DNA from: Bufo bufo
Taxonomy: Eukaryota > Chordata > Amphibia > Anura > Bufonidae
Direction of reading: 5' to 3'
Assembly: GCF_905171765.1 (NCBI RefSeq)
Contig: NC_053390.1
Span: 303,684,622 to 303,748,621 of the forward strand
Length of the DNA stretch: 64,000 nucleotides
Numbering within the stretch: the stretch's first letter is position 1; each line of letters begins with the position of its first letter. The notes below the pieces were generated by a model, which was not told where the DNA came from, did no database searches, and saw only the letters and a program-made list of their open reading frames with translations. The position numbers and the translations under genes are program-made. Positions 54,851 to 64,000 of the stretch are shown one piece after another.

Positions 54851-56673
54851 TATATTATTGATATATAACACCCCTGTTTTAATCAGATTTTTTTTGGGGG
54901 GGGTAACTGGTATTTCACACCAGTAGAAATTATTTGTTTCAATAGTGTTTGTCAGTCTGTGAGCTGAGGTAACGCAGTAAAACAGCAAACCAATGCTGCA
55001 CTACCTAAATGCACTATTAAAAAAGAATATAATTAGTATATAACACCCCTGCTTCAATCATTATTTTTTTCGGGGCAACAGGTATAGCACGCCAGTAGAA
55101 ATTATTTGTTCCAATGTTGTTTGTCCCTATCTGTAGCTGAGGTTACGCAGCAAAACCGCAAACCAATGCTGCACTACCTAAATGCACTATATAGAAAGTA
55201 TATAATTGGTATATAACACCCCTGCTTAATTGAGTTTTTTTTTTTTCAGGGCAACTGGTATATCACACCAGTAGAAATTATTTGTTCAAATGTCGTTTGT
55301 CCCTATCTGTAGCTAAGGTAACGCAGCAAAACCGCAAACAAATGCTGCACTACCCAAATGCACTATATAGAAAGAATATACAGTAATTGGTATATCACAC
55401 CCCTGCACTACCCAAATGCACTATATAGAAAGTATATAATTGGTATATAACACACCTGCTTCAATCAATTTTTTGGGGGGGAAACTGGTATATCACACCA
55501 GTAGAAATTATTTGTTCCAATGGCGTTTGTCACTCTGTGTAGATGTGGTAACGCAGCTAAACCGCAAACAAATGCTCTGGAGTACCTAAATGCACTATAT
55601 AGAAAGTATATTATTGGTATATAACACCCCTGCTTTAATCTTTTTTTTTTTTTTCAGGGCAACTGGTAAATCACACCAGTAGAAATTATTTGTTCCAATG
55701 TCGTTTGTCCCTATCTGTAGCTAAGGTAACGCAGCAAAACCGCAAACCAATGCTGCACTACCCAACTGCACTATATAGAAAGTATATAATTGATATATAG
55801 CACCCCTGCTTCAATCAATTTTTTTGGGGGGAAACTGGTATATCACACCAGTAGAAATTATTTGTTCCAATGGCGTTTGTCACTATCTGTAGCTGCGGTA
55901 ACTCAGCAAAACCGCAAACAAATGCTGCACTACCCAAATGCACTATATAGAAAGTATATTATTTCTTCCAATAGCGTTTGGCACTCTGTGTAGCTGCAGT
56001 ATCGCAGCAGAACTGCACACAACTGCTGCACAATACAAATGTACTATAATATACTTGCTATGTTAGAAAGTATATTATAAGTATATCACACACCTCTTAA
56101 TGTCACACCTATCGATAGCACACCTATACCAGTCCTTAAAAGGACTTTTGTGGCCCTATTAGCTAGCATTTGGTGTCCCTAAAAGCCTGTCCCTGCTCCA
56201 CACAGCAACCTCTCCCTACACTGACAATAGACTAAATGCAAAATGGCGGCCAGATCAGGTTTATTTATAAGGTAGGGGGTATGTCCATGTGCTGAAACGT
56301 CTCAATTGGCTGTCCTGTACCACCTGATGGATGTGTCATGGGTCAAAGTTCTTCATAATGTAAAAGAATATGGCGCCGGCGGACATCACCATATGTTCAC
56401 CCGTCTGGCGAACCGCGAACGAGAAAAGTTTGCAGCAAAACGACCACCAGGCGAACTGCAAGGCCATCTCTATCATAAATAGCCAGCAAGCTTATCCAAG
56501 GGGATACACCTGTTCATCACTCCGGCGTAGGGGCTTTATTAAGACCGACGTCTAAAACACTGGTCTTAATAAATGTGCCCCTCTGTTTACAATATATTAC
56601 TTTTTATCAGTTCAGGGACAGCTTAGAGGAAGTGTACAGGGCCGGACTGACCTACCGGGATACCGGGAAATTT
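53877..56673. repeat. Tandem duplication, first unit (2.8 kb)
   Basis: Starts inside the Tc1-like transposase, at ACAGACTCCATGAGG, and ends at GATACCGGGAAATTT in flank beyond the hAT right end. It is followed by 5 filler bases and then the same start again at 56679. Point differences between the units are few over the Tc1 part. Confidence 0.9.
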
Positions 56674-56678
56674 AAAAT

Positions 56679-57652
56679 ACAGACTCCATGAGGGTGATAT
56701 GAGGGCCCGACGTCCACAGGTGGGGGTTGTGCTTACAGCCCAACACCGTGCAGGATGTTTGGCATTTTCCAGAGAACACCAAGATTGGCAAATTCGCCAC
56801 TGGCGCCCTGTTCTCTTCACAGATGAAAGCAGGTTCACACTGAGCACATGTGACAGACGTGACAGAGTCTGGAGACGCCGTGGAGAATGTTCTGCTGCCT
56901 GCAACATCCTCCAGCATGACCGTTTGGCATTGGGTCAGTAATGGTGTGGGGTGGCATTTCTTTGGAGGGCCGCACAGCCCTCCATGTGCTCGCCAGAGGT
57001 AGCCTGACTGCCATTAGGTACTGAGATGAGATCCTCAGACCCCTTGTGAGACCATATGCTGGTGCGGTTGGTCCTGGGTTCCTCCTAATGCAAGACAATG
57101 CTAGACCTCATGTGGCTGGAGTGTGTCAGCAGTTCCTGCAAGACGAAGGCATTAATGCTATGGACTGGCCCGCCCGTTGCCCAGACCTAAATCCAATTGA
57201 GCACATCTGGGACATCATGTCTCACTCTATCCACCAATGTCACGTTGCACCACAGACTGTCCAGGAGTTGGCAGATGCTTTAGTCCAGGTCTGAGAGGAG
57301 ATCCCTCAGGAGACCGTCCGCCACCTCATCAGAAGCATGCACAGGCGTTGTAGGGAGGTCATACAGGCACGTGGAGGCCACACACACTACTGAGCCTCAT
57401 TTTGACTTGTTTTAAGGACATTACATCAAAGTTGGATCAGCCTGTAGTGTGTTTTTCCACTTTAATTTTGGAGTGTGACTCCAAATCCAGACCTCCATGG
57501 GTTGAAAAATTTGATTTGCATTTTTTTATTTTTGTGTGATTTTGTTGTCAGCACATTCAACTATGTAAAGAACAAAGTATTTCAGAAGAATATTTAATTA
57601 ACTCAGATCTAGAATGTGTTATTTTTGTGTTCCCTTTATTTTTTTGAGCAGT
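56679..57652 (+). pseudogene. Tc1-like transposase fragment (duplicated copy)
   Basis: Matches 53877-54850. It lacks the left end, the HTH domain and the first half of the linker, so it cannot transpose. It shares the same frame change near 56942 and stop near 57294 as the parent, which shows the damage existed before the duplication. Differences include NAMDWPARCPD against DAMDWPARSPD. Confidence 0.93.
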
Positions 57653-58503
57653 GTATATTATTGATATATAACACCCCTGTTTTAATCAGATTTTTTTTGG
57701 GGGGGTAACTGGTATTTCACACCAGTAGAAAGTATTTGTTTCAATAGTGTTTGTCAGTCTGTGAGCTGAGGTAACGCAGTAAAACAGCAAACCAATGCTG
57801 CACTACCTAAATGCACTATTAAAAAAGAATATAATTAGTATATAAACACCCCTGCTTCAATCATTATTTTTTTCGGGGCAACAGTAGAAATTATTTGTTC
57901 CAATGTTGTTTGTCCCTATCTGTAGCTGAGGTTACGCAGCAAAACCGCAAACCAATGCTGCACTACCTAAATGCACTATATAGAAAGTATATAATTGGTA
58001 TATAACACCCCTGCTTAATTCAGTTTTTTTTTCCTCAGGGCAACTGGTATATCACACCAGTAGAAATTATTTGTTCCAATGTCGTTTGTCCCTATCTGTA
58101 GCTAAGGTAACGCAGCAAAACCGCAAACAAATGCTGCACTACCCAAATGCACTATATAGAAAGAATATAATTGGTATATCACACCCCTGCTTCAATCAGT
58201 TTTTTCCGGGGGCAACTGGTAAATGACACCAGTAGAAATTATTTGTTCCAATGTTGTTTGTCACTATCTGTAGCTGAGTTAATGCAGCTAAACCGCAAAC
58301 AAATGCTGCTCTACCCAAATGCACTATATAGAGAGTATATAATTGGTATACAACACCCCTGCTTCAATCAGTTTTTTTGGGGGGGCAACTGGTATATCAC
58401 ACCAGTAGAAATTATTTGTTCCAATGTCGTTTGTCCCTATCTGTAGCTAAGGTAACGCAGCAAAACTGCAAACCAATGCTGCACTACCCAACTGCACTAT
58501 ATA

Positions 58504-59344
58504 CAGTTGTGTTCAAAATTATTCAACCCCCACTGAAATTGAGTGTTTTGGCCAGTTTGACATTGATTTTGATCATTTCAGTCATCTTGTTTACAATTAA
58601 ATCAAAGAGGCACTTGTAAGTCAGACAAATATAACATAACATTTATAATGAAATAACCACAAATGTCTTTTCTGTGCTCACATCATTATCAGTTTTATTC
58701 AACCCCCAAGTGACATTCAATCTTAGTACTTAGTACAACATCCTTTTCCAGTTATAACAGCTTTTAAACGTGAAGCATAGCTTGACACAAGTGTCTTGCA
58801 GCGATCTACGGGTATCTTCGCCCATTCTTCATGGGCAAAAGCCACCAGTTCAGTCACATTCTTAGGCTTGCGCGCTGCAAATGCTATCTTCTTATAGCCA
58901 TTGCCCTTCCTGTGAAGAGAAATCACCTCTTCTCTTGTCTTCCTGGACCATTCTCTTGACTTCACCATGTTTGTAAACACACCAGTAAATGTCTAGAAGG
59001 AGCTGAGTATCACAGTCCTTTTAAATCTGCCTAATTGGTGCTTATTATGCTTGATTGCTGCTCCTTGACATCCACAGGTGTTTTCAATACCTGATCGAAA
59101 ACACTTGAATGAACCTCTGTTCTTAAGAGTGGTAGTCTTTAAGGGGTTGAATAATTGTGTCAATGAAGAAATCACAAAAAAAACATTTAATACTGTATTA
59201 CAAAAACAATTGATGTCATTTTAGTTGCATTTGGTTCTTTAAAAAGTCCTTGTAAGATTTCATTCTGAACACAATTACAAATGTACACTAAATTCCCTAA
59301 AACCCTTTACAGCATTGGGGGTTGAATAATTTTGAACACAACTG
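58504..59344 (-). mobile_element. Internally deleted Tc1-like element, third family
   Basis: Ends CAGTTGTGTTCAAAATTATT and the complement, with TA at 58502-58503 and 59345-59346. The 841 bp is about half a full Tc1. It is present only in the second duplication unit, so it inserted after the duplication or was lost from the first unit. Confidence 0.95.
58723..58968 (-). CDS. Fused N- and C-terminal remnant of a Tc1-like transposase (81 aa)
   Basis: The frame begins MVKSREWSRKTREEVISLHR, the first helix-turn-helix of a Tc1-type transposase, and jumps directly into KNVTELVAFAHEEWAKIPVD, the C-terminal region. The catalytic domain is gone, yet the joined frame is open to its natural stop. A DNA-binding peptide without cutting activity is conceivable, but an in-frame deletion by chance is equally likely. 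No promoter evidence. Confidence 0.5.
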   Translation of the reverse strand: MVKSREWSRKTREEVISLHRKGNGYKKIAFAARKPKNVTELVAFAHEEWAKIPVDRCKTLVSSYASRLKAVITGKGCCTKY

Positions 59345-61016
59345 TAGAAAGTATATAATTGATATATAGCACCCCTGCTTCAATCAATTTTTTGGGGGGG
59401 CAACTGGTATATCACACCAGTAGAAATTATTTGTTTAATGGCGTTTGTCACTCTGTGTAGATGCGGTAACGGAGCAAAACCGCAAACAAATGCTCTGGAG
59501 TACCTAAATGCACTATATAGAAAGTATATTATTGGTATATAACACCCCTGTTTTAATCTTTTTTTTTTTTTTTCAGGGCAACTGGTAAATCACACCAGTA
59601 GAAATTATTTGTTCCAATAGTGTTTGTCACTCTGTGTAGCTGCGGTAACGCAGCAAAACCGCAAACAAATGCTGCACTACCCAAATGCACTATATAGAAA
59701 GTATATAATTGGTATATAACACACCTGCTTCAATCAATTTTTTTGGGGGGAAACTGGTATATCACACCAGTAGAAATTATTTGTTCCAATGGCGTTTGTC
59801 ACTCTGTGTAGATGTGGTAACGCAGCTAAACCGCAAACAAATGCTCTGGAGTACCTAAATGCACTATATAGAAAGTATATTATTGGTATATAACACCCCT
59901 GCTTTAATCTTTTTTTTTTTTTTTTTCAGGGCAACTGGTAAATCACACCAGTAGAAATTATTTGTTCCAATGTCGTTTGTCCCTATCTGTAGCTAAGGTA
60001 ACGCAGCAAAACCGCAAACCAATGCTGCACTACCCAACTGCACTATATAGAAAGTATATAATTGATATATAGCACCCCTGCTTCAATCAATTTTTTGGGG
60101 GGGAAACTGGTATATCACACCAGTAGAAATTATTTGTTCCAATGGCGTTTGTCACTATCTGTAGCTGCGGTAACTCAGCAAAACCGCAAACAAATGCTGC
60201 ACTACCCAAATGCACTATATAGAAAGTATATTATTGGTATATAATACCCCTGCTTCAATCAGTTTTTTTGGAGGGCAACTGGTATATCGCACCAGTAGAA
60301 ATTATTTCTTCCAATAGCGTTTGGCACTCTGTGTAGCTGCAGTATCGCAGCAGAACTGCACACAACTGCTGCACAATACAAATGTACTATAATATACTTG
60401 CTATGTTAGAAAGTATATTATAAGTATATCACACACCTCTTAATGTCACACCTATCGATAGCACACCTATACCAGTCCTTAAAAGGACTTTTGTGGCCCT
60501 ATTAGCTAGCATTTGGTGTCCCTAAAAGCCTGTCCCTGCTCCACACAGCAACCTCTCCCTACACTGACAATAGACTAAATGCAAAATGGCGCCCAGATCA
60601 GGTTTATTTATAAGGTAGGGGGTATGTCCATGTGCTGAAACGTCTCAATTGGCTGTCCTGTACCACCTGATGGATGTGTCATGGGTCAAAGTTCTTCATA
60701 ATGTAAAAGAATATGGCGCCGGCGGACATCACCATATGTTCACCCGTCTGGCGAACCGCGAACGAGAAAAGTTTGCAGCAAAACGACCACCAGGCGAACT
60801 GCAAGGCCATCTCTATCATAAATAGCCAGCAAGCTTATCCAAGGGGATACACCTGTTCATCACTCCGGCGTAGGGGCTTTATTAAGACCGACGTCTAAAA
60901 CACTGGTCTTAATAAATGTGCCCCTCTGTTTACAATATATTACTTTTTATCAGTTCAGGGACAGCTTAGAGGAAGTGTACAGGGCCGGACTGACCTACCG
61001 GGATACCGGGAAATTT

Positions 61017-61351
61017 CCCGGTAGGCCGCCGGCCCTGGGGCCGCTTTAAGATGTGCCTGCACTTTTTCGGCGGCCGGCGGGCCGAATCCGAAAGCTAGCC
61101 TCTGATGTGGTGGTGGCCGGTGGGTGGAGCTGAGCAGGCCGGCCGGCCCCGTGGGAGCGGCACTGCTCCCTCCTGGCCCGGCCTGGCTGGCTGTCCTGTG
61201 TGTGGCCGCCCCTCTCTTCCTGCAAGTGGCCTCAGGTTCCCGCCGCCTCACCAGATTCAATATGCCGAGCCCAGGCCGCAGACCGGAAGCAGAGCCCGAC
61301 CTCTGTGTATGCCGCCGTCACCGATGTAAACAGCCCTGGGGGTAAGAAGGG
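61017..61351. other. GC-rich segment, possible small hAT start
   Basis: CAGGGCCGGACTGACC at 60980 and the nearby GCCGGCCCTG at 61028 look like hAT-type ends. The following sequence, to 61351, is GC-rich with GGCCGGCCGGCC-type words. No gene is supported. Confidence 0.35.
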
Positions 61352-61625
61352 GCCAGGCTATGCCCACATGTGACTGTGCAGGCTGTCAGGGTTATGTAGT
61401 GTATATTATTTACATACAGTCTTATAAATTATAAGACTGTATGTACACTAATATACACTACATAACCCTGACAGCCTGCACAGTCACATGTGGGCACAGC
61501 CCTGGCATCCAATACATATCACAGAGAGCTATACTGTGCATTATAAGTTATACTGCACAGTATAGCTCTCTGTGACATGTATTGGATGCCAGGGCTGTGC
61601 CCACATGTGACTGTGCAGGCTGTCA
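61352..61625. repeat. Two adjoining palindromes
   Basis: 61355-61498 folds about 61428 (arms CACATGTGACTGTGCAGGCT...). 61490-61610 folds about 61548 (arms CAGTATAGCTCTCTGTGACA...). A third, diverged copy of the second arm appears at 62120-62190. The outer part of the first arm reappears at 61600-61660. Confidence 0.88.
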
Positions 61626-61673
61626 GGGTTATGTAGTGTATACTATTAGTGTACATACAGTCTCCAGTTTACA

Positions 61674-62119
61674 GGAATCTCCAGGAGTGACATCGGCTGG
61701 GCAGATCCGCTTCTAGGATCTGGGCTCCATGGGCACTCTGTAGCCCTCACATGCTTCTTTATGCATCACAGCAAGGAGATTGGGGCAGTTGACAGCAGGG
61801 CTCTAGCTGGAGGTAGCACTTTGTGAAAGGTTGTCACACAGGTTGTCAGGGGCTGGGAGTGGAGAACATCTTGGTGTGTAACCTGGTGTCACTGTGCTGT
61901 ACAAAGGATCTGCTGGGCATGGTGCCTCCACAGAGGGCAGGGAATCAGATTGACTGAGGAGGGTTTGTTCTTTGGAAAAGAATATGTGGCTTCATGTGAC
62001 AGAGCAGAGGAATCGCACAGAAGAGTGTGTGGATGAGGGTACGTCGTGTCTCCAGGAGCTCTGCCCCTGACATCTCCAAGTGACAGACACTGCTGGACCC
62101 CCCTGGCACCCTGCACACA
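61674..62119. repeat. Inverted-repeat arm, left of the KCNQ5 exon (446 bp)
   Basis: Reverse complement of 62732-63177, ending at CCTGGCACCCTGCACAC. Both arms have the same length and differ by scattered single bases, so the duplication is fairly recent. In gene orientation this arm lies in intron 1, downstream of the exon. Confidence 0.93.
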
Positions 62120-62223
62120 TTATAAATGCACAGTATAGCTTTCCCTGATATGTATTGGATGCCAGGGCCATGCCCACATGTGGCGAGTGGCGGTGCATTA
62201 TACACAGCAGCACAGTGTCCGGT

Positions 62224-62229
62224 ACTCAC
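62224..62229 (-). other. Splice donor of the KCNQ5 first coding exon
   Basis: GTGAGT on the minus strand immediately after the codons for AFVYHVF, where the first coding exon of KCNQ-family genes ends before S1 continues. It is a consensus donor. Confidence 0.75.
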
Positions 62230-62595
62230 ACAAAGACGTGGTAGACAAATGCCCAGCCCCGGGGTCTCTCCAGCACGTTGCACAGGTAGTTATGCAGCCT
62301 CCGGTACTTCACGTTCCTCCGGCAGCTCTGGCTGCTGTTGTACGACAGCGGCTTCCCCAATAAGCTCATGCAAGCTCCCTCCCGGTCCCACACCGCTGCC
62401 CCTGCCAGTGTCACTGGTGCCCAGGAGAAGCAGCCCGTCCCCTCTACTGGAGTTCAACAGCACCCTGTTGCCCTGACCCGGCTCCACATCTTTTATGCCG
62501 TAGTAACGGTCCCTGCCCCTGCCTTTACCTCCAGAGCTGCTTTTTATCCAGAGCCCAGAGCCTCCCACATCACCTCCACTATGGTTGCGGGACAT
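62230..62595 (-). CDS. kcnq5: KCNQ5 (Kv7.5) first coding exon, with a frame change
   Basis: KCNQ5 forms voltage-gated M-type potassium channels in neurons and muscle. The exon runs from ATG at 62595 ([20 protein letters not shown]), through [20 protein letters not shown] and [10 protein letters not shown], to [30 protein letters not shown] and [14 protein letters not shown], which is the cytoplasmic N-terminus up to the start of S1. A GTGAGT donor follows at 62229-62224. The first part and the MSLLGKP part are one base out of phase, with the change near 62370-62400. This means a sequencing error, an indel allele or a pseudogene. Two residues in the conserved end look unusual (YLCNVLERP, usually YLYN; YHVFV, usually YHAFV). 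The remaining exons would lie outside this window, to the left. Confidence 0.82.
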
Positions 62596-62731
62596 GGCAT
62601 CACCGGCGTGGGCACAGAGGGCTCCGGGTGCATGCACAGAGCAGACCTGGGGACAGGGTGGCAGCGCTTCCTGGCTTCAGACTGTCAGATCTGATCACAA
62701 GTTGGCACCAGCCATACATACAGGAAGGCTC

Positions 62732-63177
62732 TGTGTGCAGGGTGCCAGGGGGGTCCAGCAGTGTCTGTCACTTGGAGATGTCAGCGGCAGAGCTCCTGGA
62801 GACACGACGTATCCTCATCCACACACTCTTCTGTGCGATTCATCTGCTCTGTCACATGAAGCCACATATTCTTCTCCAAAGTACAAGCCCTCCTCAGTCA
62901 ATCTGATTCCCTGCCCTCTGTGGAGGCACCATGCCCAGCAGATCCTTTGTACAGCACAGTGACACCAGGTAACACACCAAGATGTTCTCCACTCCCAGCC
63001 CCTGACAACCTGTGTGACAACCTTTCACAAAGTGCTACCTCCAGCCAGAGCCCTACTGTCAACTGCCCCAATCTCCTTGCTGTGATGCATAAAGAAGCAT
63101 GTGAGGGCTACAGAGTGCCCATGGAGCCCAGATCCTAGAAGCTGATCTGCCCAGCTGATGCCACTCCTGGAGATTCC
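62732..63177. repeat. Inverted-repeat arm, right of the KCNQ5 exon (446 bp)
   Basis: In gene orientation this arm lies upstream of the ATG, so it covers 5' UTR or promoter-proximal sequence. Its inverted copy is at 61674-62119. Confidence 0.93.
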
Positions 63178-63597
63178 CTTGCTGCTCTCTGTACAGGAGG
63201 GGACAGTGATCACACAGCTCTCTGCATCCAGCAGGCTGCTCAGCCTCCACACAGGCAGCTCCCAGCAGTCTATGTGCCTTCATACATAGAAGCCTGGAGG
63301 TCACTTCCAGGCAGCTGAAACTCCATGCATGGTGGTCAGAGTGGCTGTGAGAAGCTTGGAGCCCACCACTTCCAGGCAGCTGCACTTCAACAACTTTTCC
63401 AGGAGAATCCAGCAACTCTGTGACAGCAGGAAGGGGTTGCCAGTCACTTACTTGTCCCTGTGCAGCCTGCAGCTCCAGTCCTTCTCCTGGTGCTGCTGCT
63501 GACATACATTCAAGGGGGACAGAAGGGGAAGGGGGTAGGGGGGTGAGGAAGAGGGGGAAGGCCAGGTACTTACAGGAGGACTATATCTGAGTATAAA
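63178..63597. other. Upstream flank of the KCNQ5 exon, nothing specific
   Basis: Moderately GC-rich, CTG/CAG-rich sequence. It may include promoter or 5' UTR; no TATA box or clear CpG island was noted. 63505-63560 is a purine-rich run. Confidence 0.4.
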
Positions 63598-63599
63598 TT

Positions 63600-63840
63600 A
63601 AAGGGGTTGTTCGGGTTCAGAGCTGAACCCGGACATACCTCCATTTTCACCCAGGCAGCCCCCTCTGACTTGAGCATCGGAGCAGTTCATGCTCCGATGC
63701 TCTCCTTTGCCCCGTGCTAAATCGCGCAGGGCAAAGGCATTTTTTGAAGATCTGGTGACGTATCGGGGCTCTCCATGGAGCTGCCAGGAAGCCCAGTGAC
63801 GTCACCGTCACTGATGGCCGGGATTTAGCGCTGCCCTAGC
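63600..63840. mobile_element. MITE related to 23018-23402, truncated copy
   Basis: Starts GGGGTTGTTCGGGTTCAGAG and follows the first MITE through CCCTCTGAC, GAGCAT, GTGACGTCACC. The right end with the second self-complementary repeat is not reached. Confidence 0.7.
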
Positions 63841-64000
63841 CAGTAATGTTCTGTCCTCACATGAAGGCGAATTAAGGTGTAACTGATAATGACTTTGTGA
63901 CTGTCCTACCTTCGTATCCAAGCAGTGGAGCAGACCGGACCGGCAGATGCTCAGGTTAGATGGATCCAGACGTAGACATGAGGATGCAATCAAACGTGGG
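63841..64000. other. No feature recognised
   Basis: Short window end without frame or repeat. Confidence 0.4.

Larger units (their letters stand above)
52610..60420. repeat. Satellite of about 170-bp units inside the hAT
   Basis: Units carry GCAACTGGTATATCACACCA, GTAGAAATTATTTGTTCCAA, AGCTGAGGTAACGCAGCAAA, CAAATGCTGCACTACCCAAA and TATATAACACCCCTGCTTCA, then a T/G run of variable length. About 20 units are present, interrupted by Tc1-like elements. The open frames of 60-99 codons reading YHTSRNYLFQC are repeat artefacts. Confidence 0.93.
52149..60814. mobile_element. Non-autonomous hAT built of satellite, enlarged by duplication
   Basis: The left end TAGTGATGGACGAACATCGG and right ends (complement) AGAGATGGCCTTGCAGTTCG, at 56471 and again at 60814, are hAT-like. 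The left flank ATCATAAG matches ATCATAAA after either right end. Between them lies mostly one satellite with Tc1-like insertions. The second right end exists because a tandem duplication copied the right part of the element and its flank. There is no transposase of its own. Confidence 0.7.
56679..61016. repeat. Tandem duplication, second unit (4.3 kb)
   Basis: Same start and end as 53877-56673. The extra 1.5 kb comes from a Tc1-like deletion derivative at 58504-59344 and additional satellite units. The first unit has also lost part of one satellite unit near 55962. Confidence 0.9.

Noticed and set aside
52752..60244. Short frames with YHTSRNYLFQC
   Set aside because: Translations of the 170-bp satellite.
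62290..62637. Methionine upstream of the KCNQ5 ATG (62637) as the start
   Set aside because: The KCNQ5-like N-terminus begins at MSRNHSGGD; residues before it show no match.

Overview
The window reads as vertebrate nuclear DNA, most likely from a frog or toad. It combines a tyrosine-recombinase DIRS element, a Penelope-like element (PLE), ZBED-type hAT elements with large internal satellites, three copies of one Tc1 family, two further Tc1-like families, TTAA-target, Harbinger-like and L1/Tx1 pieces, and TATC and AT microsatellites. No bacterial-style gene, operon, CRISPR array or tRNA/rRNA was recognised. The only host coding sequence I recognise is a minus-strand first coding exon of a KCNQ potassium channel, best matching KCNQ5, at 62230-62595, followed by a GTGAGT splice donor. 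KCNQ5 has a very long first intron in vertebrates, so positions 1-62229 are plausibly intron 1 filled with mobile elements. The exon as written carries a one-base frame change and sits between two 446-bp inverted-repeat arms.

Layout. 1-1560: no gene; a 325-bp hAT MITE with a perfect 8-bp target duplication. 1581-about 13300: a nest three deep, in which a ZBED hAT element holds a Tc1 element, which holds a nearly intact 5.7-kb DIRS element (inverted ends, internal complementary region, gag, RT/RNase H/methylase-like and recombinase frames). 13801-14816: a TATC microsatellite and a 480-bp palindrome with a good hammerhead-ribozyme candidate. 16150-21189: a PLE with RT and GIY-YIG domains, long inverted arms each carrying a hammerhead-like core, a 14-bp target duplication, and a Tc1 copy inside one arm. 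22213-22744: a solo LTR. 23617-37355: an old hAT element containing a 12.9-kb ZBED hAT (perfect 16-bp ends, perfect 8-bp target duplication), itself invaded by a TTAA-type element, a palindromic hAT MITE, a Harbinger-like MITE and a foldback element. 38760-43082: an L1/Tx1 3' end, small DNA transposons and a decayed hAT. 43156-44728: third Tc1 copy. 44952-51761: a complete but dead ZBED hAT with an 8-bp target duplication and a 92-bp minisatellite. 52149-60814: a non-autonomous hAT made mostly of a roughly 170-bp satellite, with two further Tc1-like elements and a tandem duplication whose junction is readable. 61017-63177: palindromes and the KCNQ5 exon. 63178-64000: flank with a second MITE copy.

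The mobile genes do not cooperate with the host gene. They form a layered insertion record in which most element boundaries can be read from target duplications. All transposase genes are broken. The DIRS element is the best-preserved coding unit, with long intact RT and recombinase frames and a single apparent frame change in gag.
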